Positions 44,896-55,100 of a DNA stretch of 64,000 bases are shown one piece after another (the stretch's first letter is position 1; each line of letters starts with the position of its first letter). The translations under genes and the position numbers were made by a program. The stretch lies in contig OZ218958.1 of NCBI GenBank assembly GCA_965112735.1, positions 1,240,001-1,304,000 of the forward strand, read 5' to 3'. Below the pieces are notes generated by a model. That model saw only the letters and a list, made by a program, of their open reading frames with translations, did not search any database and was not told where the DNA came from. This stretch comes from Phaeosaccion multiseriatum. Lineage: Eukaryota > Ochrophyta, other classes.

Positions 44896-47800
44896 TCTCT
44901 CTCTGTCTCTTGTCTCTGTCTCTCTCTGTCTCCATCTCTCTCTGTCTCTCTCTCTGTCTCCATCTCTCTCTCTCACTCCATCTCACCCCTATCGTTGAAG
45001 AATTTGTTGGTGGCGTAGGCCATGGCGTGTCTGATGCGACTCACTGCGCTGCCGAGACGGCTCCGGGGCCTCAAGTGACCGATGGAGCGGAGGTGCTCGC
45101 GAGTGTGGTGCTTCTTTGCCAGAGGGTAGAACTGGTTGGGTGGGGTGGGGTGGGGTGGGGTTGAGTTGGGTTGGGTCGGGTTGGGTTGGGTTGGGTTGGG
45201 TTGGGTTGGGTTGGGTGGGGTGGGGTTGAGTTGGGTTGGGTTGGGTTGGGTTGGGTTGGGTTGGGTTGGGTTGGGTTGGGTTGGGTTGGGTTGGGTTGGG
45301 TTGGGTTGGGTTGGGTTGGGTTGGGTTGGGTTGGGTGGGGTGGGGTGGGGTTGAGTTGGGTTGGGTTGAGTTGGGTTGGGTTGGGTTGAGTTGGGTTGAG
45401 TTGGGTTGGGTTGGGTTGGGTTGGGTTGGGTGGGGTTGAGTTGGGTTGGGTTGGGTTGGGTTGGGTTGAGTTGGGTTGGGTTGGGTTGGGTTGGGTGTGG
45501 ATGTTGCAGAGAGAGGGGGGGGGGTGGGGGGGGATGACAATGCGTGTGCGGGTGGTTTGCTTAGGTTGGTGGAGGAGAGTGGGAAGGAAAAGGGGGGGGT
45601 GAGGGGTGGGAGCGCGTCTCTTCACACCACACCACACCACACTACACCCCGCCACACTACGCCACATCACAATACACCACACCACACCCGTTGGTGATAC
45701 ACCATACCACACCACACCAGTTGGTGATACAACAAACAATGTACCACACAGACCCTGACTCACCTTGCCCCCTACCTCCCCGTCCTCCCCAGCGTGCACA
45801 GCCCCCAGCACCTCGACCACGTCAGCCTTGACTTCAATCTCCTGCCCCTTGGCAGGCGACTCCACCACTGTGCCCTGTGGGAGGTAGATGGGTGGGTGGG
45901 TGGGGGGCGTGCACGACACACACGAGTTTGAGTTTGAATTTGAGGGTGAGTCTGGGTTTGGGGTTTAGGTTTGAGTTTGAGCTGACTGACTGCCTTGACT
46001 GACTCAATGAGTTACTGACTGACTGTCTTTCTGTTTCATTGACTCACTGGCTCGTTTCACTTCACTGTCCGAACAGTCCCACCCACGCACCCACCCACAA
46101 ACCCACATTCACAAAACCCACCTGAATCTTCAGGCTGGCCCCCGCACCCCCCGTGCGAGTGGCTTCCTCAAAGCCTTGTGCGTGTCCCTTGCTAGCGAGA
46201 CACTGCAACACCTCATCGCAGCTGCCGTCCTGGAGGGCAAGGAAGAGGAGCGCCCCCTTCTCCGCTTCTCTAACGCTGCGCAGCCAACCCATCACCACCA
46301 CCTTCTGCCCTACCATGACCTTGCCCTATGTGTGTGTGCAGATGGCGGTGGATGGATGAGATGGAAGAGATAGATGGCAGATAAAAAATAGGCCACGAGA
46401 AAGGGAGGGAGGGAGGGAGTGAGTGGGGGAGGGAGTGAGAGTGGGAGACGAGGGAGTGAGTGAGAGGAGTAAGCGACTGACTGACTGACTGACTGACTGA
46501 CTACGACGCCAAGACACACAGACCAAGACTGTCCTGTTCGTTCCTTCGTTCCTCCTTTGCTTCTTTCCTCCCTCCCTTCCTCCCTTCCTTCCTTCCTTCC
46601 CTCCCTCCCTCCCTCCCTCCCTCCCTCCTACTTTACACTTTGAGCCCCTCACCTTGCCGAGCAGCTCCTTGACTCGGATCCTCTTCCGTCGGAACTTAGC
46701 CGGCGGCAGCTGAGGCGGCTCGGCGTACTGCTTGATGAAGGAAGAGGAGACGAAGGTGCCTGCCTCTGCCGACCCGGAGACCTCAAACGCGTTCCCAGGG
46801 AGAGAGACCCCGGTGGTCCTGGACTTTGTTTCGGCTGTAGAGGACGTGCAGGGCTGCCGAAAGTAACAGACATGACAAGGTGTGTGTGTGTGATCAAAGT
46901 TTTAAGTGTTTTTGAGAAGACAACGGGAGGGAGGGGAGCAGGGGAGCAGGGGGGGGGGGGGGGGTGGTTGGGAGGGTTGTGAAACCGCGGTGGAGAGCAA
47001 AGGTCTCAGGGCTTAGATCTCAGGACGGCAAACATAAGGGAGTGGTAGCTCAGCTAAACAGGAAACAGATATTCTCTACATCGCCCGTGCCTGCATTTTG
47101 CCGAAGGACTCGTAGTGAGCTGTCTGGATCATGCTGTCGTCATCGCTTCCTCTCTCTCCTCCTCTCTCTCTTTCTCTATCCCTCTCTCCCCCTCTCTTTC
47201 GCACCCTCCCTCTCGCTTCTCTTCCCTCTCTCTCTCTCTCTCTTCTCTCCCTTCATTCCCCTCATCATCCACATTTCTCTCTCCCTCTCCCTCCTTCCCT
47301 TCTTTCTATCGATATGACACAGACAAGGCCACGAGAAACTGCCTATTGCTCCTTCTCCTTCTTTCCTTTCATTTCAACATCACCTCACCTCCTCACACAC
47401 TCACTCACCTTTGCGCCCTTCGCCGACTTCTTTCCTCCTCCCTTTCCTGCTGCTGCTCCCGCTGCAGCTCCCTTCGCTTTCGCCACCCCCGCCCCTGCTG
47501 CCTTGCCCTTGCCCTTGCTCTTGCTCTTGCTGCCCTTGGCCTGTCCATGTCCATTGGTGCTGAGGAACTGCGCAGTCACAGTCTTGTGCCAGCGCATCAC
47601 GTGGGGAATGGCCGCCAAGTCTCCACCGCTCAGCCATTGCTGCTCCGGGGCAAGGGGGGGGGTGGGAGGAGGAGGAGGAGGAGGGGGGAGGGAGGGAGGG
47701 GGGTACAAAGAGACACAGCACCAACAGCGACAACGACAGAGAAGAGACAAGAGAGACAAAAGAGAGAGACAAGAGAGAGACCAGAGAGGGATGAGCGCAA

Positions 47801-49406
47801 AAGGAGGGGAAAGGCGAGAGAGACAGATAAAGAGGCGGTGGGGACAAAGCGCAAGAGGAAAACGGTTGCAAGCGGCTGGAAGAAAAGCGACGAAAGAGCT
47901 CCGTCAAAAGAGTTTCATCTTGTTTGCTTGCGCTTGCCACCAGATCATCGGGTAATCCGAGTACTACGTAAGAGTTATGTGGAGAGCCGACCCCACGCCG
48001 CCAACAAAGCGGTAACAACCCTTCCTCCCCTCCCTTCAGCAACCCCTTCCTCTCTCCCTCTCTCCCTCCCTCTCTCCCTCCCTTCCTCCCTCCCTTCTTC
48101 CTCACCTTCCCCTTCCCGCTGCCGCCTGTATCCCCGAGGCAAGGTCCATGCGAAGCACAGAGGGCGATGTCTGCGATGGTGACGCGGTGACCATCCCCCA
48201 CCAGGAAGGTGCGGCTCGCGAGTACCGCATCCAGCGCGGCCAGCCAGCTGTGAAATGAGTTGAGTTGAGTGAGTGAGTGGATGAGTGACACACAGAAGAG
48301 CCATTGGCAGCAGCAGCAGCAGCAGCAGTGCGGTTGCAAGATGGAGAAGGGGCTGACGATAAGTCGAGTAGGAGCAGCTCCTCCCTCCGAGCCCCTTGTC
48401 CCTCCCTCTCACTCTTTACGACTCACTCCTTAATGTGTTTCTTGGCCCTTGCCACCACTTGGCCGTTCTTGGCATCCTGCACCATAGCTCCGAAGGGCGT
48501 CTCGTACTCGTGCCAGTTGCCCTCCAGCCATTGGTCTACCTCTGCTTCGTTGAAGGCAGTGCGGCCGTACAGACACGCCGCTGGGGCCAGCTCTGCTAGG
48601 TAGCGGACGATGGCGTTGGCCTGAAGATGGTGGTGGTGGTGGTGGCGGTGGTGGCGGTGGTGTTGGGGTGAGAGGGGATGTTGTAGGGTGAGGGGTGGAG
48701 ATGAGGAAGAAGAGAGGGGAGAGAGAGGAGGAAGAGAGAGAGGAGAAAAGGGAAGCGGAAGAAAGAGGAAGAAGAGTTGAGGCTTGTGCAGTTTCCGGGC
48801 AACAAAAATGACCCTCAGGCAGCACTCCTACTTTGATCACCATCGCCATAGAGCGTCGCACAGGCCTCACTGTCTCACCTGCACAATACACACGGGATCC
48901 TTGGTCGGGAATGTGATGCGGAGAACCAGCTGCCGCTCGAGAGGTGACGCCGCCTGCAGCTCCTCGTCGCTGGATGGCGTTTGGGTCAGCTCCACGCCAG
49001 CCAGCCTGGAAGGAGAGAAACAGCAAGGGAAGGTCAGGCGTGCTTGTAAAGAGAGAAGCGGGTAGCCTCTGCTGCAGCTGCAGCTGTTCCTGTTCCTCTG
49101 TTCATGGGAGAAAAGGCTGAGGAGAGACACGCACAGGATGGGTCTTGCTCTCCTCCTGCCCCGCCCTCCTACACCCACTTCTTCCTTTCCACTCACGCAA
49201 ACCCCTGACCCCTCTCCTTCACACCCCGGCACGGCTTGGTACTGCATCTTGCGAAGGAAGGGCCCATGCAATAAATGTTTCCCCTTCTTCGGCGCTTGGC
49301 CTCACCTGGCCACGGCCTGTATCTTGAGCAGCTTGTACCCCCCGACCTCGCTCTTCCCTACCAGCAGCTCATGGCTAATGCCTGCTCCTATGAGAGGTAC
49401 GTCCAT
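41346..49406 (-). CDS. NARS1: Cytosolic-type asparaginyl-tRNA synthetase with N-terminal GST-like domain
   Basis: Seventeen exons: 49306-49406, 48879-49005, 48427-48620, 48106-48247, 47409-47639, 46653-46853, 46122-46325, 45764-45874, 44987-45131, 44413-44558, 43875-44036, 43462-43625, 43059-43125, 42797-42868, 42247-42369, 41745-41856 and 41346-41470. Phases all agree; 808 residues. It charges tRNA-Asn. Residues 1 to about 225 are GST-like: [69 protein letters not shown]; then a Lys/Gly/Ala linker to 265. Next are the OB-fold anticodon domain ([19 protein letters not shown]), [15 protein letters not shown], the class II core with [20 protein letters not shown], motif 2 [19 protein letters not shown], and motif 3 [12 protein letters not shown] then [18 protein letters not shown] appendages on synthetases usually serve multi-synthetase or EF1 assembly. 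Whether exons 1-5 always join the synthetase needs RNA, but no stop separates them. Confidence 0.93.
42410..42610. repeat. (GGA)n / (TAG)n microsatellite in an AsnRS intron
   Basis: Poly-GGA with short interruptions, preceded by (CAG)n and (TAG)n at 42376-42422, in the intron between exons 42797-42868 and 42247-42369. Confidence 0.92.
45136..45500. repeat. (GGGTT)n pentanucleotide array in an AsnRS intron
   Basis: About 70 units of GGGTT with GGGGT and GAGTT variants; the longest perfect block is 45231-45336. It begins right next to the acceptor of exon 44987-45131. Confidence 0.95.
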
Positions 49407-49832
49407 CCTTCGCAAGAGCCGTTAGAGGTGTGGGCTCTCTTCAGTAAAGCTATTGAGGAGGGGGAAAAGAATAGGAAAGAAAATGTCAATGAATTTACGT
49501 AAACTTACGTATCTTTGGCTATTTCCCCCCTTGCTGCGCCTTACTGCTACGGTTTAGTGGGGTAGTGTTGCCCTTTATATACTTTGGCATCACGCCCTCC
49601 CCCCCCCCCCTCCTCCTTTCTTCTTCAAGACAGTAATCTGACAAGACTTTTACATACACTTGGGTGTATGCGAAAAGTCGGGATTTCGGATTTAGTAGGA
49701 GTTATTTGGGGAAGGAGCGCCCCAGCAAATGGCTGTAACACACTTAATCACGGGATCCACGGGCATCACCCGCTAACTTTCAAGATTGCTGATCTGACGT
49801 TACATCCAAAGAAGCGCACCAGCTGCGTGAAT
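49407..49832. other. AsnRS upstream region
   Basis: Ordinary-complexity sequence probably carrying the AsnRS promoter. A C-run is at 49600-49612. A plus-strand open frame at 49584-49859 shows no recognisable domain and runs into the inverted repeat below, so it is not called. Confidence 0.4.
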
Positions 49833-50624
49833 CGGCTCCAGACTGGCCTAGAAGCCTAGCTAGCTATGCTCTAGGCCCTAGGCCGAGCGGCCTACGCCCG
49901 CTCTAGGCCTAGGCCGGTCGGCGGCCGTTGGCCGCTCTAGGCCGGCAATTTTTTCTCCCTAGGCCGGCGGTTCTAGGCCTAGGCCTCGACCTATCTGATT
50001 AGTAATTACGGCCGGCGCAGCCGGCCTGATTACTGATTATGACCGGCGCCAGCCGGCCTGAGTACTGATTAGCTTTCCGCCATTCGGGGGGTGGTTACTG
50101 ATTACGGCCGGCGCACACCGTAATCTTGTCCAGGGTCGAAGGGAGGGAGGGAGGGAGGGAGGGAGGGAGGGAGGGAGGGAGGGAGGGAGGGAGGGAGGGA
50201 GGGAGGGAGCGAGGGAGGGAGGGAGGGAGGGAGGGAGGGAGGGAGGGAGGGAGGGAGGGAGGGAGGGAGGGAGGGAGGGAGGGAGGGAGGGAGGGAGGGA
50301 GGGAGTCGACCCTGGACAAGATCATCTGATTCTGATTACGGCCGGCGCAGCCGGCCTGATTACTGATTATGACCCCAGCCGGTCTGGTTGCTTACAGCCG
50401 GTGACCAGCCGGCCTGATTACTGATTTTGCGCCGGCCGGGGGCTGATTACTGGTTACGGCCGGGGCGCACACCATAATCTTGTCCTAGGCCGGGGGGCTG
50501 CGCCAAAAATAGGCCTAGGCCGGGGACCTGCGGCCCCCTCTAGGCCTAGGCCGGGGGCCTGCGGCCCCCCTAGGCCGGCCGAATTTCGTCTCTAGGCCTA
50601 GGCTTCTAGGCCAGTCTGGAGCCG
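49833..50624. mobile_element. Foldback element with perfect 27-bp terminal inverted repeats
   Basis: 49833-49859 and 50598-50624 are exact inverted copies (start CGGCTCCAGACTGGCC). Inside are many GGCCTAGGCC palindromes, GGCCGGCGCAGCCGGCC-type units with GATTACTGATTA spacers, and a second, nested perfect 17-bp inverted repeat (50123-50139 and 50306-50322, ATCTTGTCCAGGGTCGA) that encloses a pure GGGA tract. No protein is encoded. No target-site duplication was obvious. Identity as a mobile element is inference. Confidence 0.65.
50140..50305. repeat. (GGGA)n tract enclosed by an inverted repeat
   Basis: About 41 GGGA units with a single GAGC interruption near 50208, bounded exactly by the 17-bp inverted repeat. 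Confidence 0.95.
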
Positions 50625-50871
50625 AAGAGTAAGGCCCTTTTTCCAGAACCTGGAACCTGGCCGGCTGGCGCCGGCCAACACCTGGAACCTGGGTCGCCTC
50701 AGAACCTTGTCAGGGTCCGACCTCATCCTCCTCCTCCGCCGAGTCTTTCCACATCCTGCACTCGCCATTTGTCAGTCCCTCCTACTTTGCTCCTCCTCCC
50801 TCTCCTCCCCCCCTTCTTCACCTTCCTCTCCTCCACTCTCCCTTCTTCTCCCACTTCTTGCCGATCCCAAC

Positions 50872-51096
50872 CTCGGCCCCTGACATGCTTCTGAGACAGG
50901 CCAGCCCAGAAGCAGGAAGCAGGCCGGCTGGCGCCGGTCAGAAGCATGGCCCTCATCATTGCCTTATTACATGGCTTTCCCCCAGAACCTGGAACCTGCT
51001 TGGCCGGCTGGCGCCGGCCAGAAGCAGGAAGCAGGCCGGTTGGCGCCGGCCAGAAGCAGGAAGCAGGGTCGCCTCAGAAGCATGTCAGGGGCCGAG
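50872..51096. mobile_element. MITE-like element with perfect 24-bp terminal inverted repeats
   Basis: 50872-50895 and 51073-51096 are exact inverted copies (start CTCGGCCCCTGACATGC). The 225-bp element carries repeated CAGAAGCAGGAAGCAGG and the palindrome GCCGGCTGGCGCCGGC. Related fragments are at 50640-50725 and 21873-22019. It is non-coding. No target-site duplication could be identified. Confidence 0.68.
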
Positions 51097-51283
51097 TAAT
51101 CCTCTTCTCTCCTCCTCCTCCTCGCGGCCGGCCGAGGGCGCAGCCAGCCCGAAGGGCCACCTTGTATAGCTAGCTAATTATACAATTTATAGCAGACTTG
51201 AGACTTGACGGAACCTCGCCTCCGCACAGCTTCCAAACAACGTCAGAAGGGCTCCTCAAAAGTTTTTTTTCGAAGCTTCTTCT

Positions 51284-51498
51284 TACTCAGCGGCCAGGGG
51301 CGGAAGTCACAGATGCACACCGTATCACCATCGTTTTTGTCACTGTAGAATTGCGTACCCCTGGGTGAAGGGTCGGGACTCAGCGGGCAGGCCCGAAAAT
51401 GTGCGGAGCCCAAAAAAACATGGCCCGTACTCTCGAGCAGTACTCAGCGGCCAGGGGCGGAGGTCACAGATGCACACCGTATCACCACCGTTTTGTCC
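51284..51498. repeat. Direct repeat of about 57 bp
   Basis: TACTCAGCGGCCAGGGGCGG followed by GTCACAGATGCACACCGTAT and a CACCA-CGTTTT tail occurs at 51284-51340 and 51441-51498 with few differences. Confidence 0.85.
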
Positions 51499-51499
51499 A

Positions 51500-52134
51500 T
51501 GTTGCAAGAAGTTCAAATTTTATTGCGATCTGGATTTTTTTGACCCCCCCCCCGCCCCCCCCCCTTCCCTGCCACACCTGCGGCAGAGGAGAGGAAGGCA
51601 GGAGATAACAGCGTCAGGAAAGAGGACGAAGAAGAAACAAAATGGTACGAAGATGTGGAAAGGAAAGGTTGGGTGAGTCGTGGTGGTGCAACAAGTCAAG
51701 CAAGAATGGAAAATGCGGGGAGACGTCATGAGAAGGAGCCGAGGCCCGCGCATTTGCGATTTCCGGACGGTCTTTTCTGGGCAATTGATAGGAGCTGTCT
51801 GTGCTGACAGCAAGAGCTGTTTCATGACTCCTTGTTATACAAGCAGCCAACGCGCCCTCTTCTCATTCCGTCCCTCTCCTTGTAGCCACTCCCCTGCTTC
51901 CTTCTAGGGGGGAGGCCACCGCGTTCAAGTTGTCCGTGGCCTCTGGCACTGACCTGACCTAGCCACGCTCTCACCACCGTTACTAGTACCATGCATGGCA
52001 AGGCCCTTTCGAGGTCCTGAAGGTTCTTCTCTGTCTGGCGAGTCTACTGACCTTCTTGAATCCCTCTCCCTTTCCCTGCTGTTCCTGCCCCGCCCACTCC
52101 CTTCATCTACCACGTCTCCGGCCCTTTGAACAAT
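51500..52134. other. Upstream region of the thrombospondin-type gene
   Basis: Holds the promoter and 5' UTR of the TSP3 gene. A C-run is at 51544-51565. Open frames on either strand show nothing recognisable. Confidence 0.4.
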
Positions 52135-55100
52135 ATGAAGCCATCTTGTTGGCGGGGGGGGCTGCCGCTGGCGCTGTTGGCACTCATCGGAGAGCACTTT
52201 CTTCACGTCCGAGGCCAAACAGGTTAGTAGAAGGTTTGCTCGACATGCTCCTTCCTCAACCCAAGTGAGCGAATAGGCAAGTGGACGCTATGACTGTAGT
52301 CGTCGCTTGCCCGAGTTTCCTTCTGGGCTGGTGTTCGTGATTCCTTACCACACCCTCCCCACTTTTGCTTGTCCATCTGGCGCGCAACTAGACTTGAGCA
52401 CTGCGTGTACGGGGTCATACGACTCCAACACGAAGACATGCACGTGCGCCTCTCCTTCTGACCAAGTGACCTGTGCCGGCGATACTTGCCAGGTGCGTGC
52501 ACAGGCCCATACCCCCCTTCTCACTAGCGATCCCTGGGCCCTGCTGACCGCTCCTTGTTGACTCGCTGTGTCCTCCATCCCGACTCTTGACTTGTTGTCT
52601 GCTGATGCATTCTAAGTGCTGGTGCTCAGTGAGTCTTCGCAAACAGCTGTACGTGAGTTAAGTGAAGCCCTCTGACGCCCGTCTCCTTGCCTCTTGCTGG
52701 TGCTACCTCTGCCTTGCCGTTGGCACCTGCTGCGCCTTTCTACACTGTCCGGCCGGGCTCTTCGCTGCTCTTGTTGGGTATCGCGCATGGGGGTCGGACC
52801 ATTTCCTCCACGCGTACCCGCGTGTCTCTTCCTCGCCTCCACAGGGCATCACCTTCATTGTAAGTGCTTGACTTGCATCATCTTTGTTGTGGCAAGCACT
52901 CTCCTTGGCATTTGTTGGGTGTTAGCCTGCCCGAAAAGACCCACCAAAATCCTAACACCCTACTGCTGCCCTTTGCTTGTTGTCTTGCTGTGCTCATCTC
53001 TATCATCGTATGCGGCTGCTGGCTCCCACGCCTTCGACCCATCTCGCTCGCTTCTGCTCACCTGTCATGAAGGATTGCGCCGTGACGTGTGCCGGCTTTG
53101 AAGTCTGCCAAGTGAGTAACGAAGTGTATTGGAGCAGCTGCTGCCCGCTCATCAGTTTGTCCAGCTCCAGCCAGCTCTCTCGCTGCCTGTCCGATTGGAT
53201 TGTGTGTCGTACCCTCCTGTGGCGCAGGTGCAGGGCAGGGCCCACACGTTAAGCCCTCCCCCCCTCTCCTAATGTCCCCCCTGAGCCCCTCTGCTGCCCT
53301 GCCGTATGCCCTCTTTTCACGCCTGTACTCACCACGCTCTCCTACTAAAACCATGCTCTCCCCCCTGCTCCCCTCAAACCATAGGAGGCCACGTTCGAAG
53401 GCGAATCGAGCGCAGCATGCTCTTCGCAGGAATCATGTCGTGTGAGTGTTCAGCCAATCCATAGGCTACCCGCTCTCCCACCCTGGCCGACTCCTTAAGC
53501 CTTGCCGTACTCATGACTGTCGTTGCACGCGTGGCGACGCACACCTCAAGCCTCCCCCCCCCCGCTGACCTCCTCTCTTGGCCCTCTGCTGCTTCCTGCT
53601 CTCTCCTCTCGTCCACACCCACCCTGCTCCCCTCGAACTATAGAGGGCCATGTTCGGAGGCGAATCGAGAGCAGCATGCTCCGGATTTAACTCATGTGTT
53701 GTGAGTGATCAGCTGACCAATATCCGCTCCTGCTGGCTGCCTGGCCGGCTCCTTAAGCCTTGCCTTGCTTACTCTGACCTTCCGCTGCACGCATGACGGC
53801 GCACGCCTCGAGCCTTCACCCTCTGCTGACCTTTCCTCTGTGCCCTTCTGCTGTGGTTCCTGCTCTGTTCTCTCGTCCACACCCCACCCTGCTCTCCCCT
53901 CGAACTATAGAGGGCCACGTTCGAAGGCGAATCGAGCGCAGTATGCTCTGGAGATATACTATCATGTCAGGTCTGTACGCAGTCACAGCCCAAGTCCGCG
54001 GTGCACGGCTGAGCGAATGTGTGTCTTACTCCTCTTACCGGACCGCTGCACGGCCCATTTCTCTCACTCTGCTTGGCTCCTCGGCTGACCTCCCTCCCCC
54101 CTGTGCCTCTCTTCTTGGCTTCCTGCTCTCTCAATTCAAAACACAGCTTGCCGCGTTTAAGGGAAAGTCTGTCGCTATGTGCAACGTGGACAGAAGCTGC
54201 CTTAATATCCAGGTGTGTGTGTCTGACGAGCGGCCAGCAAAGGCACTGGGACTGGGCCAGCCCATGCAAGGGGACGGTAGAGGAGACAGTGCGTGTACAT
54301 ACTGTGATGTACCACGTGGTGAGATGACGAATGACAACCCGCACCTCTCTCGCACGCTCTCTCACTGTGACCAACAGACACCAGATGGTGTTGACGATGA
54401 TGGTACACCATACACGTCATGCTGCACTGGCGACTTTTGGTGAGTGGTAATGGATGGCAAAGCGCACTTGAGGGGTGCATTTTCTCCCCGGCCCAGCCAA
54501 GGCGTTGAGGAGCTCTACGCAGGGCATTTCGCTTTTGCTCCGCCGCACACAATCCCACTTCTTCCTCCCCCCCCTTACCCCTGTCTTTGTGCGTTGATAC
54601 TCTCGCGAGGCCGTACGGTTGTGAACTTCCCTTTCACGGTGAACACCGCCCATGCGACTTATCTTCAAAACCGATAGCCCCACCACGGACGGGGTAGAGG
54701 TCAGAGTATGTGAAGGTAAGAGCGAATTGAAGTGAACCTCGTCGCTCCCACACTTTGCTGCTTTTCAAGTAGCGCTCGGATTCTTTACTCGTTACCGTCC
54801 ACTCTTTGGCCTCCAGTCTGACAGAAATATTTCTCTCGTACGCTTGTCTTGCGTGTACCACTCGGTCGGTCGCCCCCCGCCCTCCTGCCATTGCGTGCGC
54901 TTCGTGCGGCGGTGAAGGCCCTCCTGATGCAGACACGGACGGGGACGGCGTTTTTGACAATCTCGACAAGTGAGTGCTTCCAGTCCTATGCATGTTGGAC
55001 CGTCGCGTGCGTGTGGATGTGCTGCATGGCCTGGGTGTGGCCTGCCCCGCAGCAGCGCCATGTCTCTTTGGCCTGCATCAGTCCCTGCTTGTTATGTTCG

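Noticed and set aside
44989-45919. Long repetitive NPTQP ORFs and the WVGLG ORFs on the other strand
   Set aside because: Translations of the (GGGTT)n intron array; they are interrupted by the well-supported AsnRS exons and have no separate signals.
46984-47100. Possible tRNA gene suggested by GTGGTAGCTCAG near 47040
   Set aside because: Only a D-arm-like string is present; no acceptor stem, anticodon arm or TTCGA T-loop could be paired in the right places.
49584-49859. Plus-strand ORF upstream of the foldback element
   Set aside because: No domain, no splice context, and its end overlaps the 27-bp inverted repeat; chance frame is the simplest view.
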